DNA of 64,000 nucleotides from Anaerovibrio lipolyticus LB2005 (GTDB lineage: Bacteria > Bacillota > Negativicutes > Selenomonadales > Selenomonadaceae): the NCBI RefSeq assembly GCF_000621545.1, contig NZ_JHYA01000005.1, positions 1-64,000 of the forward strand, written 5' to 3'. Of this stretch, positions 43,728 to 52,485 are shown piece by piece. The first letter of the stretch is position 1, and every line of letters starts with the position of its first letter. Under the pieces are notes generated by a model. That model ran no database searches, was not told where the DNA came from, and saw only the letters and a program-made list of their open reading frames with translations. Made by a program: the position numbers and the translations under genes.

Positions 43728-44522
43728 ATGAGTGACAATTTTGATAAGACCCAGCCTATACCACGGGTAACAGATGATATGGCAGACCAAAAAACTCAGC
43801 TGATTAATTATAATCAGGTGAGAAGGTTGGAGCCAATTAATGTAAACCAGAGACAGCAGTTAAATAACGGTGTAGGCCATCATCAGCAGACCCCACCGCC
43901 TAAACCACCCAAAAAGAGCGGTAAGGGAAAACTGGCCTTTACTCTGATTCTGGCCTTTGTAGTGGCTTTGTTGGCGGGGCTGTTTATTTCAGGATATATG
44001 AGTGAGCAGACCAGCAGGGAGACGCAGCTGAAGACTCAGCAGGAGCTCTCGGACCGTGAGGCCAGAAATGCCGAGGGAAAACAGAATGACCTCAGCTCCA
44101 AGAAAAAGCAGTTGGATCAGCGTATTAAGGATTTGGAAGCCCAGCAGCAGGCAGCAAAATCAGAGGCTGATAAGCTAAAGGGCAAAAATGAGCAGATTGA
44201 TAAGGCCAAGAAGGATAAGTCAGGTGCTGAGAAGGTAATTGATAAATTTACCGGCAAGGACGCCAAGGATGAAAAGGCCGCCAAGGAATCTGCCAAAGAA
44301 GAGGAGCAGGCCTTAAATAAGGTGGAGGAGCTAAACCGCTCTATTCAGGAAGCCAAGGAAACCTATGAGGAGGTTAATCGTCAGCTGGATGAATTGGAGG
44401 CTATGCGCCAGAAGGCTATAAGGACCAAGGAAGAGGCTGAGAGGGTTTACAACGAAAACAAGGGGCTTATTGATACTATTGTTCATTATGTGGAGCAGGG
44501 GATATCCCTTTTTAGTAGATAA
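43728..44522 (+). CDS. Membrane-anchored coiled-coil protein of unknown function
   Basis: A 264-residue protein I do not recognise. The N-terminal cytoplasmic part (about residues 1-65) is polar, with a TQPIPRV/KTQLINY-like stretch and a Pro-rich piece (QTPPPKPPKKSGKG). A single membrane helix (about 68-90, LAFTLILAFVVALLAGLFI) follows. The rest is a long charged coiled coil (about 95-245) rich in Lys, Glu and Ala. The layout suggests a structural or scaffold role at the inner membrane. It is paired with the DUF2939-like gene upstream. Confidence 0.6.
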   Translation: MSDNFDKTQPIPRVTDDMADQKTQLINYNQVRRLEPINVNQRQQLNNGVGHHQQTPPPKPPKKSGKGKLAFTLILAFVVALLAGLFISGYMSEQTSRETQLKTQQELSDREARNAEGKQNDLSSKKKQLDQRIKDLEAQQQAAKSEADKLKGKNEQIDKAKKDKSGAEKVIDKFTGKDAKDEKAAKESAKEEEQALNKVEELNRSIQEAKETYEEVNRQLDELEAMRQKAIRTKEEAERVYNENKGLIDTIVHYVEQGISLFSR

Positions 44523-44586
44523 TAGAACTGAATTGGCCTGGAAAAGGATTTGTTGTTAAATCAATATTAATATGGAGGTTTTTACA

Positions 44587-45525
44587 TTGAAAAAATATTT
44601 ATTGTTGGCAATATCACTGATTTGTGTTTTTGCAGTAATGGTATCTGGTTGTGGTAATAAGCAGTCTGATAAGGAATTGCAGGCCGTAACTGTTGGTGTA
44701 ATGCCGGATATTGATTCTGTGCCAATTATTATTGCCCAGGAAAAGGGATATTTTGCTGAAGAGGGCCTTAAGGTAAATATTCAGCAGTTTAAGAGTGCCA
44801 TGGATAGAGATGCAGCCCTTCAGAGCGGTAATCTGGATGGTGCCATTTCTGACCTTTTGGCCGTTGCCTTTGCCAAGAGTGGTGGCTTTGATGTTAAGGT
44901 AACTGCCTATACTGATGGCGATTACAAGCTCATCGCCGGCAAGAATGAAAATGTAGCTTCTCCAAAGGATTTGGCTGGCAAGGATGTGGCAGTGTCCAAG
45001 AATACCATCATTGAGTATGTAACTGACCAGATTTCTGTATCCCAGAGTATGAAGGAAGACAGCATTAACAAGGTAGTAATTCCTCAGATTCCAACTCGTT
45101 TGGAAATGCTTCAGAATGGCAAGCTGGCAGCAGCAACTCTTCCGGAACCAATGGGAAGTATTGCTGTAGCCAATGGCTGCAAGTTCATTACTGATTCCGA
45201 GCAGCTGGGCATTAACCCTGGTGTTATGATGTTTACTGCCAAATGTGTGGATAACAAAAAGGCTGAGCTTCAGGCCTTCTATCGTGCTTATAACAAGGCT
45301 GTAAAGTATCTTAATGAGCATCCTCAGGACGAATATATGGACCTCATTATTGAAAAGAGTGGTTTCCCGGCAATCGCCAAGACTGCCCTGAAGCTGCCTA
45401 AGTATCGTGAAGCAGGACTTCCACAGGAGAAGGATGTAGTTGATTGCATGAAATGGATGAATTCCAAGGGACTCATTAAGCAGGAATTCTCCTACAAGGA
45501 TCTGGTTGTAGATTTATTTAAATAA
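44587..45525 (+). CDS. ABC transporter substrate-binding lipoprotein (NMT1/SsuA-like)
   Basis: A 312-residue exported lipoprotein with a signal peptide ending in the lipobox VSGC. The type II periplasmic binding fold of the NMT1/ThiY/SsuA branch is indicated by GVMPDIDSVPIIIAQEKGYFAEEGLKV (given here as two motifs: GVMPDIDSVPI and AQEKGYFAEEGL), DGAISDLLAVAFA and LPEPMGSIAV. The ligand is unknown; sulfonates, nitrate, thiamine precursors and others are possible in this group. I chose the TTG at 44587 with GGAGG (44574-44578) upstream. The ATG at 44572 lies in that site. ATPase and permease genes follow. Confidence 0.82.
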   Translation: MKKYLLLAISLICVFAVMVSGCGNKQSDKELQAVTVGVMPDIDSVPIIIAQEKGYFAEEGLKVNIQQFKSAMDRDAALQSGNLDGAISDLLAVAFAKSGGFDVKVTAYTDGDYKLIAGKNENVASPKDLAGKDVAVSKNTIIEYVTDQISVSQSMKEDSINKVVIPQIPTRLEMLQNGKLAAATLPEPMGSIAVANGCKFITDSEQLGINPGVMMFTAKCVDNKKAELQAFYRAYNKAVKYLNEHPQDEYMDLIIEKSGFPAIAKTALKLPKYREAGLPQEKDVVDCMKWMNSKGLIKQEFSYKDLVVDLFK

Positions 45526-45549
45526 TCAGTTAGATAGTTGGTTTCAGAC

Positions 45550-46314
45550 ATGATTAGTATTGAAAATTTATCAGTGAATTATAAATCTGATAGTGATGTC
45601 TATACGGCTATATCCGGAATTAATCTTACAATTCCGGAGGGTGGCACCTTGGCGGTGATTGGTCCTTCAGGATGTGGCAAGTCCACGTTGCTGAAGGCTA
45701 TTGCCGGCCTTATTCCGGAGTATGAAGGTACCATCAAAATAAATGGAGATGAGGTTAATCCTAAAAAGCAGACCATTGGCTTTATGCCCCAGAATTATGG
45801 TCTGCTTCCTTGGCGTACGGTTATTGACAATATAAGGTTGGGGATGAAGATAAAGCGTGCGCCGGAGCTTCTGGACCGAAAGGTTTTAAAGAAGCTGATG
45901 CGTCAGCTGGGCATTGAAGGCCTGGGACATCGTTATCCTACTGAGCTTAGTGGTGGACAACAGCAACGGGTGGCATTGGCCAGAGTCTTTGCCCTGCAAC
46001 CGGATGTGCTGCTAATGGATGAGCCTTTCTCTGCTCTTGATGCCATTACACGGGAAGAAATGCAGGATATTTTTCTGAAGCTCTGGCAAAAGAATAATGT
46101 TTCCACAATTTTTGTTACGCATTATGTGGAAGAGGCACTGTACCTTGGTCAGAGAATTGCCATATTGTCGGCCAGCTCCGGCAATATAAACCGTATTGTT
46201 GACAATCCACTTTTCGGCGGCAAGGATATTCGTCAAAATCCTGAATTCTTTGAAATGAGCTTAAAGCTGAAAAATTCTATTAAGAAGGACTGGAATCAGG
46301 CATGGGAAAATTAG
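45550..46314 (+). CDS. ABC transporter ATP-binding protein (SsuB/TauB-like)
   Basis: A 254-residue importer ATPase. Walker A GPSGCGKST, Q-loop MPQNYGLLPW, signature LSGGQQQRVALAR, Walker B VLLMDEPFSALD and switch His in FVTHYVEEAL are all present. The LLPW element at the Q-loop is typical of the nitrate/sulfonate/taurine branch. The start is the ATG at 45550; its ribosome binding site is weak. The end overlaps the permease gene by 13 bases. Confidence 0.88.
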   Translation: MISIENLSVNYKSDSDVYTAISGINLTIPEGGTLAVIGPSGCGKSTLLKAIAGLIPEYEGTIKINGDEVNPKKQTIGFMPQNYGLLPWRTVIDNIRLGMKIKRAPELLDRKVLKKLMRQLGIEGLGHRYPTELSGGQQQRVALARVFALQPDVLLMDEPFSALDAITREEMQDIFLKLWQKNNVSTIFVTHYVEEALYLGQRIAILSASSGNINRIVDNPLFGGKDIRQNPEFFEMSLKLKNSIKKDWNQAWEN

Positions 46315-47045
46315 TGAGTTTATGGTATCTCCTGGCAGCTGTTGTATTGACCATAATTTGGTTTATTGTATCTCAACTGGTGGATTTGCCCATTATTCCA
46401 TCCCCGGTTCTGGTGGTGGAGAATTTAGCTGATATATTTATGAAATATATCGCCATTCACAGCCTATATAGTCTTTGGCGTATAGGAGCGGGCTTACTCT
46501 TAGCAGTTGCTGTGGGACTCCCTTTGGGGGTAATAATGGGGTATTTTCCTCAGACCGACCGATTTTTGGCTCCTGTTGTCTATCTGACATATCCTATTCC
46601 TAAGATTGCCCTGCTGCCAATACTTATGCTGTTGTTTGGAGTAGGGGAGCTTTCCAAGGTATTTATGATATTTCTGATTATAGTGTTTCAGGTGGTGGTG
46701 GCTGTCCGTGACGGCATAAGAGCCATTCCCAATGAAACCTATTATCCCTTGTATTCTCTTGGCGCTTCCTTTAAGGATATTTTCTTTGAGGTTTTATGGC
46801 CTGCATCCCTGCCGAAGTTTATTACGGCCATCAGGGTAGCATTGGCCACAGCAATTTCCGTATTGTTTTTTACTGAGACTTTTGGTACACAATATGGAAT
46901 GGGATATTTTATTATGGATGCCTGGCTTAGGGTAAATTATCTGGAGATGTATTCTGGAATTGTGGTACTTAGCCTGCTAGGGCTTATCCTATTTACAACT
47001 ATTGATCTTATAGAAAGAAATGCTTGCCATTGGCAGTATAAATAA
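46302..47045 (+). CDS. ABC transporter permease (SsuC/ThiX-like)
   Basis: A 247-residue inner-membrane protein with about six helices of the BPD_transp_1 type. LWRIGAGLLLAVAVGLPLGV is the usual permease entry motif. YPIPKIALLPILMLLFGVGE and the ATPase-coupling loop LGASFKDIFFEVLWPASLPKF (a glycine-containing EAA-type loop) follow. It completes a single-substrate importer with the two preceding genes. No riboswitch was seen upstream of the operon to reveal the ligand. Confidence 0.88.
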   Translation: MGKLVSLWYLLAAVVLTIIWFIVSQLVDLPIIPSPVLVVENLADIFMKYIAIHSLYSLWRIGAGLLLAVAVGLPLGVIMGYFPQTDRFLAPVVYLTYPIPKIALLPILMLLFGVGELSKVFMIFLIIVFQVVVAVRDGIRAIPNETYYPLYSLGASFKDIFFEVLWPASLPKFITAIRVALATAISVLFFTETFGTQYGMGYFIMDAWLRVNYLEMYSGIVVLSLLGLILFTTIDLIERNACHWQYK

Positions 47046-47223
47046 GATATAAATAAGGTAGAAAAGTACCAAGGTAAAAGTTTTGGTCTGATGAATTTCG
47101 TATATACTATGCAGTATAATTACTATATATAAAAATATATAGTTAAAATAGTTATAGGATGAATTATCCAAAAAACGAAAAAGAGAGAGATTTTTTTACC
47201 AAATAGTGAAAGGGGGATAGGAT

Positions 47224-47523
47224 ATGGCTGTAGAAGTTAAGAATGTGGTGGAAATCTTTGTGGACCAATACCTGGATAAAACCTTGGATAGTATTCCTGG
47301 AGTTTGTCGCTGTGAGCAGTGCGTGGCTGACATTAAGGCCATTACATTGAATTCCATGAAGCCTAAGTATGTCAGCAGTGCAAGAGGAGAAGTGCTTAGT
47401 AAGCTGAAGACCTTCGCCCAGGGGAATCAGGTGGAGCTGCTTTGTATCGTAAAGAAAGCAGCAGACATGGTTATGACCAACCCACATCATGATGTGGTGA
47501 AGAAAAAAGGTAATGTCCTATAG
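47224..47523 (+). CDS. comFB: ComFB family late competence protein
   Basis: A 99-residue protein. CRCEQCVADIKAITLNSMKPKYV is the ComFB signature (here split: CRCEQC, then ADIKAITLNSMKPKYV), with cysteines that probably bind zinc. The family is linked by name to late competence in B. subtilis, but the function is not settled, and in cyanobacteria members bind c-di-nucleotides. It is monocistronic, with GTGAAAGGGGGATAGG upstream, and a terminator shared with the convergent carboxyltransferase gene. Confidence 0.82.
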   Translation: MAVEVKNVVEIFVDQYLDKTLDSIPGVCRCEQCVADIKAITLNSMKPKYVSSARGEVLSKLKTFAQGNQVELLCIVKKAADMVMTNPHHDVVKKKGNVL

Positions 47524-47538
47524 CTATTTTGGTAATCA

Positions 47539-47570
47539 AAAAGACCTATCGCAATGCGATAGGTCTTTTC
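47539..47570. terminator. Bidirectional terminator
   Basis: AAAAGACCTATCGC pairs with GCGATAGGTCTTTT around AAT. It lies between convergent genes ending at 47523 and 47609. Confidence 0.88.
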
Positions 47571-47608
47571 TTGTTAGTTTAGGGTATTTAAAACGTTATG
47601 CGTACAAA

Positions 47609-48979
47609 TTATCTATTGTTCTTGAAGAACTCCAATGCTACAGGTGGGAACAGAGCATAGGAGAGTACATCTTCCTCAGAAGCATTTGGATAACCCTTTT
47701 CAGCCAATTCCTTCTTGAAGTCAGCTACCTTAGGCTCCTTGGCATCTGCTACAGCACAGTCGGTAATCATATCCTCAGGCTTAATCTTCATAGCCTTGAG
47801 AACTTCTTCCTTAACTGGTTTTGGAGTCTTACCAAACTTACCACGGGCCAGATCCTTAACCTCGTTAGGAACCATGGTGTAACGTGGCTGACCGTTAGCC
47901 ATCATAATAACGTTCATGGTAGCCATAGTACCAACAATCTGGGAAGATGGAGTTACAAGTGGAGGGAAACCAAGGTCTTCACGAACCTTAGGCATCTCGT
48001 CCAACAGCTCCTGATACTTATCAGCAGCGCCCATTTCCTTCAGCTGGTTAACCATGTTGGAAAGCATACCGCCTGGAATCTGGAAATCCAATACTTTTGG
48101 ATTAACATCGAAGTAACCAGGGAGGTTGAATTCCTTCATAATTTCCTTCTTAACGCCCAGGAAGTGCTTTGCAATAGGCTCCATAACCTGACGGTCGAGC
48201 TTGGTATCTCTTTCCAGACCTTCCAGAGTAGCGATCATAGTCTCAGTACAAGGCTGGGAAGTATCGTTAGCCAGTGGAGAAAGTGCGCAGTCAATGATAT
48301 CAACGCCTGCCTCGATAGCCTTCAGATAAGTCATGGAACCGAAACCGGAGGTGTAGTGAGTGTGAAGCTCAATTGGAAGACCAACCTGTGCTTTCAGCTT
48401 CTTAACCAAATCCTCGGCTACATAAGGCTTCAACAGACCGGACATATCTTTAATACAGATGGAATGAACACCCATCTTCTTCAGCTCAATTGCCAGATCA
48501 ACGAAGGTCTGGTTAGTATGGAATGGGCTGATGGTGTAAACGAGACAGCCCTGTACATGTGGCTTCTCTTTTGCTTTCAGAGCAGCATCAATAGCTGTAC
48601 GGAGATTAGTTACATCATTCAGTGCATCGAAAATACGGAATACGCCAACACCGTGCTCGGAAGCCTTGTTAACGAAGGCACGTACAACATCATCAGAGTA
48701 GTGGTTGTAACCCAGAAGATTCTGGCCACGCAGCAGCATCTGAATAGGAGTCTTCTTGAGGTGAGCCTTAAGAGTATCAAGGCGCTCCCATGGATCCTCA
48801 TTCAAGAAACGAAGGCAGCTATCAAAAGTAGCACCGCCCCATGCCTCAAGAGCATTGTAGCCGATATTGTCAAGAGCCTCTAACTGAGGAAGCATCTGAC
48901 CAATACGCATACGGGTTGCCAACAGTGACTGATGGGCGTCACGGAGAACGGTTTCAGTAATTTTTACTGGATTTGACAT
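47609..48979 (-). CDS. oadA: Carboxyltransferase: oxaloacetate decarboxylase alpha / pyruvate carboxylase B-type subunit without biotin domain
   Basis: A 456-residue enzyme of the PYC/OADA group. The HMGL-like TIM barrel starts ITETVLRDAHQSLLATRM. It has WGGATFDSCLRFL, LLRGQNLLGY, ICIKDMSG (the carbamylated or catalytic Lys) and ELHTHYTSG (metal His pair). The PYC_OADA domain covers about residues 295-450 (FQIPGGMLSNM, VTPSSQIVGT). The chain ends where a linker and a biotinyl domain would begin in a full-length alpha subunit of about 600 residues. Biotin must therefore sit on another protein, as in transcarboxylase 5S or split pyruvate carboxylases. It fits succinate-propionate metabolism of selenomonads. 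Confidence 0.88.
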   Translation of the reverse strand: MSNPVKITETVLRDAHQSLLATRMRIGQMLPQLEALDNIGYNALEAWGGATFDSCLRFLNEDPWERLDTLKAHLKKTPIQMLLRGQNLLGYNHYSDDVVRAFVNKASEHGVGVFRIFDALNDVTNLRTAIDAALKAKEKPHVQGCLVYTISPFHTNQTFVDLAIELKKMGVHSICIKDMSGLLKPYVAEDLVKKLKAQVGLPIELHTHYTSGFGSMTYLKAIEAGVDIIDCALSPLANDTSQPCTETMIATLEGLERDTKLDRQVMEPIAKHFLGVKKEIMKEFNLPGYFDVNPKVLDFQIPGGMLSNMVNQLKEMGAADKYQELLDEMPKVREDLGFPPLVTPSSQIVGTMATMNVIMMANGQPRYTMVPNEVKDLARGKFGKTPKPVKEEVLKAMKIKPEDMITDCAVADAKEPKVADFKKELAEKGYPNASEEDVLSYALFPPVALEFFKNNR

Positions 48980-49133
48980 ATTATAACATCTCCTTAAAAA
49001 TATAATATTAAATTCCCCGAAATATATTGCTTATCCCCTTAAGCAATCTTCAATTCAAGTATAAGTTGTATGATAATTTTTGTCAAACAAATTTGCCAGT
49101 TATTAATACCAAATAATGCCATTCGCTACTAAA

Positions 49134-49328
49134 TCAGTGTTGCATATTTTTTGGAAGCTCATCCACAATTTCAATATTATCCAAAACGGATTTCATATTT
49201 TCCCTGAAGCTCACCAGATATGCCTGACGAAGCTCAGTCTGGCGTTCCTTTTCTTCAGGGGTAAGGCCCACAGTGCGCTGTTTTCTGGATAAAGTATTTA
49301 TTTCTTCAATCAGTTCTTTGGTAATCAT
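49134..49328 (-). CDS. DUF896 family small protein (YnzC-like)
   Basis: A 64-residue helical protein with the family sequence ELIEEINTLSRKQRTVGLT, then EEKERQTELRQAYL and FRENMKSVL. In B. subtilis YnzC is a small protein linked to the SOS region; its role is unknown. An AGGAGGAAAC ribosome binding site precedes the ATG on the minus strand. The upstream region holds two copies of the recurrent TTTGAAC element. Confidence 0.85.
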   Translation of the reverse strand: MITKELIEEINTLSRKQRTVGLTPEEKERQTELRQAYLVSFRENMKSVLDNIEIVDELPKNMQH

Positions 49329-49365
49329 GTTTCCTCCTAATAATATATCAATTCAAATACTGAGA

Positions 49366-49392
49366 TATTATAACGCAGCTGTTCAAATTTTT
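49366..49392 (-). promoter_or_regulatory. Recurrent TTTGAAC element, copy proximal to the ynzC-like gene
   Basis: On the minus strand it reads AAAAATTTGAAC, AGCTGC, GTTATAATA. It lies about 40 bases before the ynzC-like start and matches the nagB, trpB and yjiH copies. Confidence 0.55.
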
Positions 49393-49451
49393 CCATTTAT
49401 GGAAAAATATTCTTATGCGGCGTTTCAACGAGACATTAGGTATTATTGTCG

Positions 49452-49478
49452 AGTTATAACGCAGTTGTTCAAATTTTT
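49452..49478 (-). promoter_or_regulatory. Recurrent TTTGAAC element, copy distal to the ynzC-like gene
   Basis: On the minus strand it reads AAAAATTTGAAC, AACTGC, GTTATAACT. Similarity to the proximal copy extends into the flanking CCATAAA sequence, so a segment of about 40 bases has been duplicated with a period near 86 bases. Confidence 0.55.
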
Positions 49479-49612
49479 ACGTTTATGGAAATTTGCCCAC
49501 CATAAGTTTAAGAAAAGTGTTAATAAATAATCATAATTATGGTATAATCATAAAATACTGTAAAGGTATTCCATTACAGCAAAAAAATCGGATAAAGGGA
49601 GAGAATAGGAGT

Positions 49613-49882
49613 ATGAAATTAGTAGTAACCATCTTTGGAAAAGACCAGGTCGGCATTATTGCCAATGTAAGTAATATCTTGGCTGCGAAGAAGGTAAATA
49701 TTACCAGCGTAAACCAGAATATCGTGGATGGCTTTTTTAACATGATTATGATGGCTGAGCTTACCGATTCCTCTGTAAAATTGGCCGAAATTCAAAAGGA
49801 GCTCAAAGAAAAGGGGCATGAAATGAACCTGGAAATTAAGGTTCAGAATCAGGAAATTTTCAATATCATGCATAATGTTTAA
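49613..49882 (+). CDS. ACT domain protein (UPF0237)
   Basis: An 89-residue protein consisting of one ACT domain: VVTIFGKDQVGIIANVSNIL, then VNITSVNQNIVDGFFNM. ACT domains bind amino acids or similar small ligands. The family is normally found, as here, next to a UPF0210 gene, which suggests a joint role. I chose the ATG at 49613 (GGAGAGAATAGGAG upstream). The open frame extends further upstream but without family-like sequence. Confidence 0.9.
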   Translation: MKLVVTIFGKDQVGIIANVSNILAAKKVNITSVNQNIVDGFFNMIMMAELTDSSVKLAEIQKELKEKGHEMNLEIKVQNQEIFNIMHNV

Positions 49883-49946
49883 ATGTGTGGTGTGAAGCAG
49901 GATTCGAGATGAAAGTTAGTATTGAGCCATTTTGGAGGGCTGTTTT

Positions 49947-51308
49947 GTGATTACAATTGATAACATCTTAGAAACAAACCGCATGATTACGGAGAACAAG
50001 CTGGATGTCCGTACTATTACCATGGGCATTTCTCTTCGTGACTGTGCGCATCCCAATATTAATCAGTTCTGTAAAAATGTATATGACAAGATTACCAAAA
50101 GCGCCGAGTTTTTGGTAAAGACCGGTGAAGATATTGAAGCCAAGTATGGTATACCTATTATTCACAAGCGTATTTCTGTAACACCTATAGCCATTGCTGC
50201 TGAGGCCTGTGAAACAGACTCCTTTGTTCCTGTTGCTGAGGTTTTGGATAAGGCGGCAAAAGAGGTAGGGGTAAACTTTATTGGTGGATTTTCTGCCTTG
50301 GTGGAAAAGGGCTTTACCAAGGGGGACAAGATTCTTATTGACTCTATTCCACAGGCCCTGTCTACCACAGATGTGGTTTGCTCATCTGTAAATCTTGGTT
50401 CAACTAAGGCTGGAATAAATATGGATTGTGTGCGCCAGATGGGTGAAGTAATTAAGCGTACTGCTGAGCTTACCCGCGACCAGGATGCTTTGGGATGTGC
50501 TAAGCTGGTAGTATTTTGCAATGCTCCGGGGGATAATCCGTTTATGGCAGGAGCCTTCCATGGGGTCAGTGAAGCAGAGAAGGTTGTCAGTGTGGGTGTC
50601 AGCGGACCAGGTGTGGTGAAGCACGCCCTTGAAGATCTCAAGGGGGCAGATTTTACTGAGGTGGCTGAAACAATTAAGAAAACTGCCTTTAAGATTACCC
50701 GTGTGGGTCAGCTGGTAGCCCGTGAGGCTTCCCGTCGTCTGGGTGTGCCTTTTGGGATTATTGACCTCTCTTTGGCACCAACTCCGGCTGTAGGTGATTC
50801 TGTGGCCAATGTGTTGGAGGAGATGGGCCTGGAGAGCTGTGGTGCGCCTGGTACTACTGCGGCTTTGGCTCTTCTTAATGATGCGGTGAAGAAGGGTGGA
50901 CTTATGGCATCATCCCATGTAGGTGGCCTCTCCGGAGCATTTATTCCGGTAAGTGAAGATCAGGGGATGATTGAAGCCATTGAGTGTGGTTCCCTTTCTA
51001 TTGAAAAGCTGGAAGCCATGACCTGCGTATGCTCTGTAGGTCTTGATATGATTGCTGTGGAAGGTGATACCACCGCTGCAACGATTTCTGGTATTATAGC
51101 TGATGAGGCGGCAATTGGTATGATTAATAACAAGACTACTGCTGTCCGTGTTATTCCGGTACCAGGCAAGAAGGTGGGAGACAGTGTGGAATTTGGCGGT
51201 CTTCTGGGTCGGTGTCCTATTGTTAAGGTTCGTAACAACTGGAGCTCTGAGGCCTTTATTGCCAGAGGTGGCCGTATTCCGGCACCATTGCGCAGCCTGA
51301 CTAACTAA
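49947..51308 (+). CDS. UPF0210 (DUF711) family protein
   Basis: A 453-residue protein related to pyruvate formate-lyase-like folds by structure annotation (PFL family), with no established reaction. Conserved parts include [77 protein letters not shown] and [11 protein letters not shown]. The start is GTG at 49947, with GGAGG 8 bases upstream. Coupled with the ACT-domain gene before it. The final base overlaps an open frame leading into nth. Confidence 0.9.
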   Translation: MITIDNILETNRMITENKLDVRTITMGISLRDCAHPNINQFCKNVYDKITKSAEFLVKTGEDIEAKYGIPIIHKRISVTPIAIAAEACETDSFVPVAEVLDKAAKEVGVNFIGGFSALVEKGFTKGDKILIDSIPQALSTTDVVCSSVNLGSTKAGINMDCVRQMGEVIKRTAELTRDQDALGCAKLVVFCNAPGDNPFMAGAFHGVSEAEKVVSVGVSGPGVVKHALEDLKGADFTEVAETIKKTAFKITRVGQLVAREASRRLGVPFGIIDLSLAPTPAVGDSVANVLEEMGLESCGAPGTTAALALLNDAVKKGGLMASSHVGGLSGAFIPVSEDQGMIEAIECGSLSIEKLEAMTCVCSVGLDMIAVEGDTTAATISGIIADEAAIGMINNKTTAVRVIPVPGKKVGDSVEFGGLLGRCPIVKVRNNWSSEAFIARGGRIPAPLRSLTN

Positions 51309-51328
51309 TGCTTCATTTAGGTGAAAAA

Positions 51329-51964
51329 ATGAGAGTAACCAAAAAAATTAAGGAAAAACAGATAGAGATTCTTGGGCAGATTTATGCCGGGGCCAAGCCG
51401 GAGCTGGTATACAGCAATCCCTTTGAGCTTTTAATAGCGGTTATATTATCTGCCCAATGTACAGATAAACGGGTAAATATTACCACAGCCCGTCTTTTTG
51501 CCAAGGCACCTGATGCTCAGTCCATAGTTGATATGGGTGTTGATGCGTTGGAGCAGGAGATTCGTGATTGCGGTCTTTTTCGCAGCAAAGCAAAAAATAT
51601 TATGGCCACCTGCCGGACTTTGGTGGAGGAATTCGACGGGGAGGTTCCGGAGGATTTTGATACTTTGTTGAAGCTACCAGGCGTGGGACGAAAGACAGCC
51701 AACGTGGTAAGCTCTGTGGCCTTTAACAGACCGGCCATTGCGGTGGATACCCATGTGTTCCGCATTTCCAATCGTCTTAAGCTGGCAACGGGAGAGACAC
51801 CTATGGAGGTGGAGCAGGGGCTGATGAAAGCAATTCCCAAGGAGAAGTGGTCAGATGCTCATCATTGGCTTATATGGCATGGTCGTAAAATATGTAAGGC
51901 GAGAAAGCCTTTATGTGCGGAATGTCCATTAGCAGAGGTATGTCCAAGCAATGAAATGAAATAA
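51329..51964 (+). CDS. nth: Endonuclease III
   Basis: A 211-residue DNA glycosylase/AP lyase that removes oxidised pyrimidines. LIAVILSAQCTDKRVN is the N-terminal motif and LPGVGRKTANVVSS the helix-hairpin-helix with the catalytic Lys nearby. VDTHVFRISNRL contains the catalytic Asp. The C-terminal 4Fe-4S loop is C-x6-C-x2-C-x5-C. I chose the ATG at 51329 because AGGTGA is 5 bases upstream. An ATG at 51308 exists but starts within the previous stop. Confidence 0.95.
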   Translation: MRVTKKIKEKQIEILGQIYAGAKPELVYSNPFELLIAVILSAQCTDKRVNITTARLFAKAPDAQSIVDMGVDALEQEIRDCGLFRSKAKNIMATCRTLVEEFDGEVPEDFDTLLKLPGVGRKTANVVSSVAFNRPAIAVDTHVFRISNRLKLATGETPMEVEQGLMKAIPKEKWSDAHHWLIWHGRKICKARKPLCAECPLAEVCPSNEMK

Positions 51965-51990
51965 TAGCGTAGAGTTTTGGAGTGAGACAA

Positions 51991-52443
51991 TTGATTTATC
52001 GTAAGGCAAAGTTTATTGATATAGAAGAAATATATGAGCTGGTTAATCATTATGCGGAGGAGGGACTGATGCTGGCCCGCTCACGCAATGCTCTCTATGA
52101 ATCTCTGCGTGATATGATTGTGGCCATTGATGAAAAGGATGGTATCGTGGGAGTAGGAGGACTCCATATTACATGGGAGTTTATGGCGGAAATTCGTTCA
52201 CTGGCAGTAGACCCTGCCCACAGCCGTCGGGGAATTGGCCGTGAAATTGTTCATAGACTCATTGAAGAGGGTAAAGAGCTGGGGATTAGCCAAGTCTTTA
52301 CATTGACCTATCAGGAGAAGTTTTTTGAAAAATGCGGTTTTAAGGTAATCAGCAAGGATGAGCTTCCACACAAGATTTGGAAGGAATGTATTGATTGCCC
52401 TAAATTCCCTAACTGTAACGAAATTGCCATGTTGTTTGAATAA
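51991..52443 (+). CDS. GNAT acetyltransferase, N-acetylglutamate synthase-like
   Basis: A 150-residue protein resembling the acetyltransferase domain of ArgA-type N-acetylglutamate synthases. IYRKAKFIDIEEIYELVNHYAEEGLML is the family start (shown as RKAKFIDIEEIYELVNHYA and EEGLML). IRSLAVDPAHSRRGIGREIV is the acetyl-CoA motif and FFEKCGFKVI the C-terminal motif, followed by a Cys cluster (CIDCPKFPNC). Acetylation of glutamate for arginine synthesis is plausible but not proven. I prefer the TTG at 51991 since GGAG (51979-51982) lies 8 bases upstream. GTG at 51982 overlaps that site. Confidence 0.8.
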   Translation: MIYRKAKFIDIEEIYELVNHYAEEGLMLARSRNALYESLRDMIVAIDEKDGIVGVGGLHITWEFMAEIRSLAVDPAHSRRGIGREIVHRLIEEGKELGISQVFTLTYQEKFFEKCGFKVISKDELPHKIWKECIDCPKFPNCNEIAMLFE

Positions 52444-52448
52444 TTTGC

Positions 52449-52477
52449 TTGACACTAAATAAACACATTGCTATAAT
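52449..52477 (+). promoter_or_regulatory. Consensus promoter of the aroF-tyrA leader
   Basis: TTGACA (52449-52454), a 17-base spacer, TATAAT (52472-52477). Both boxes match the sigma-A consensus exactly. Confidence 0.85.
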
Positions 52478-52485
52478 TAGGCACA

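Noticed and set aside
47513-48883. A 456-codon open frame on the plus strand, opposite the carboxyltransferase gene
   Set aside because: It lies fully antisense to a clearly recognisable OadA-type gene and its product shows no family motifs. Codon bias of the real gene explains the absence of stops.
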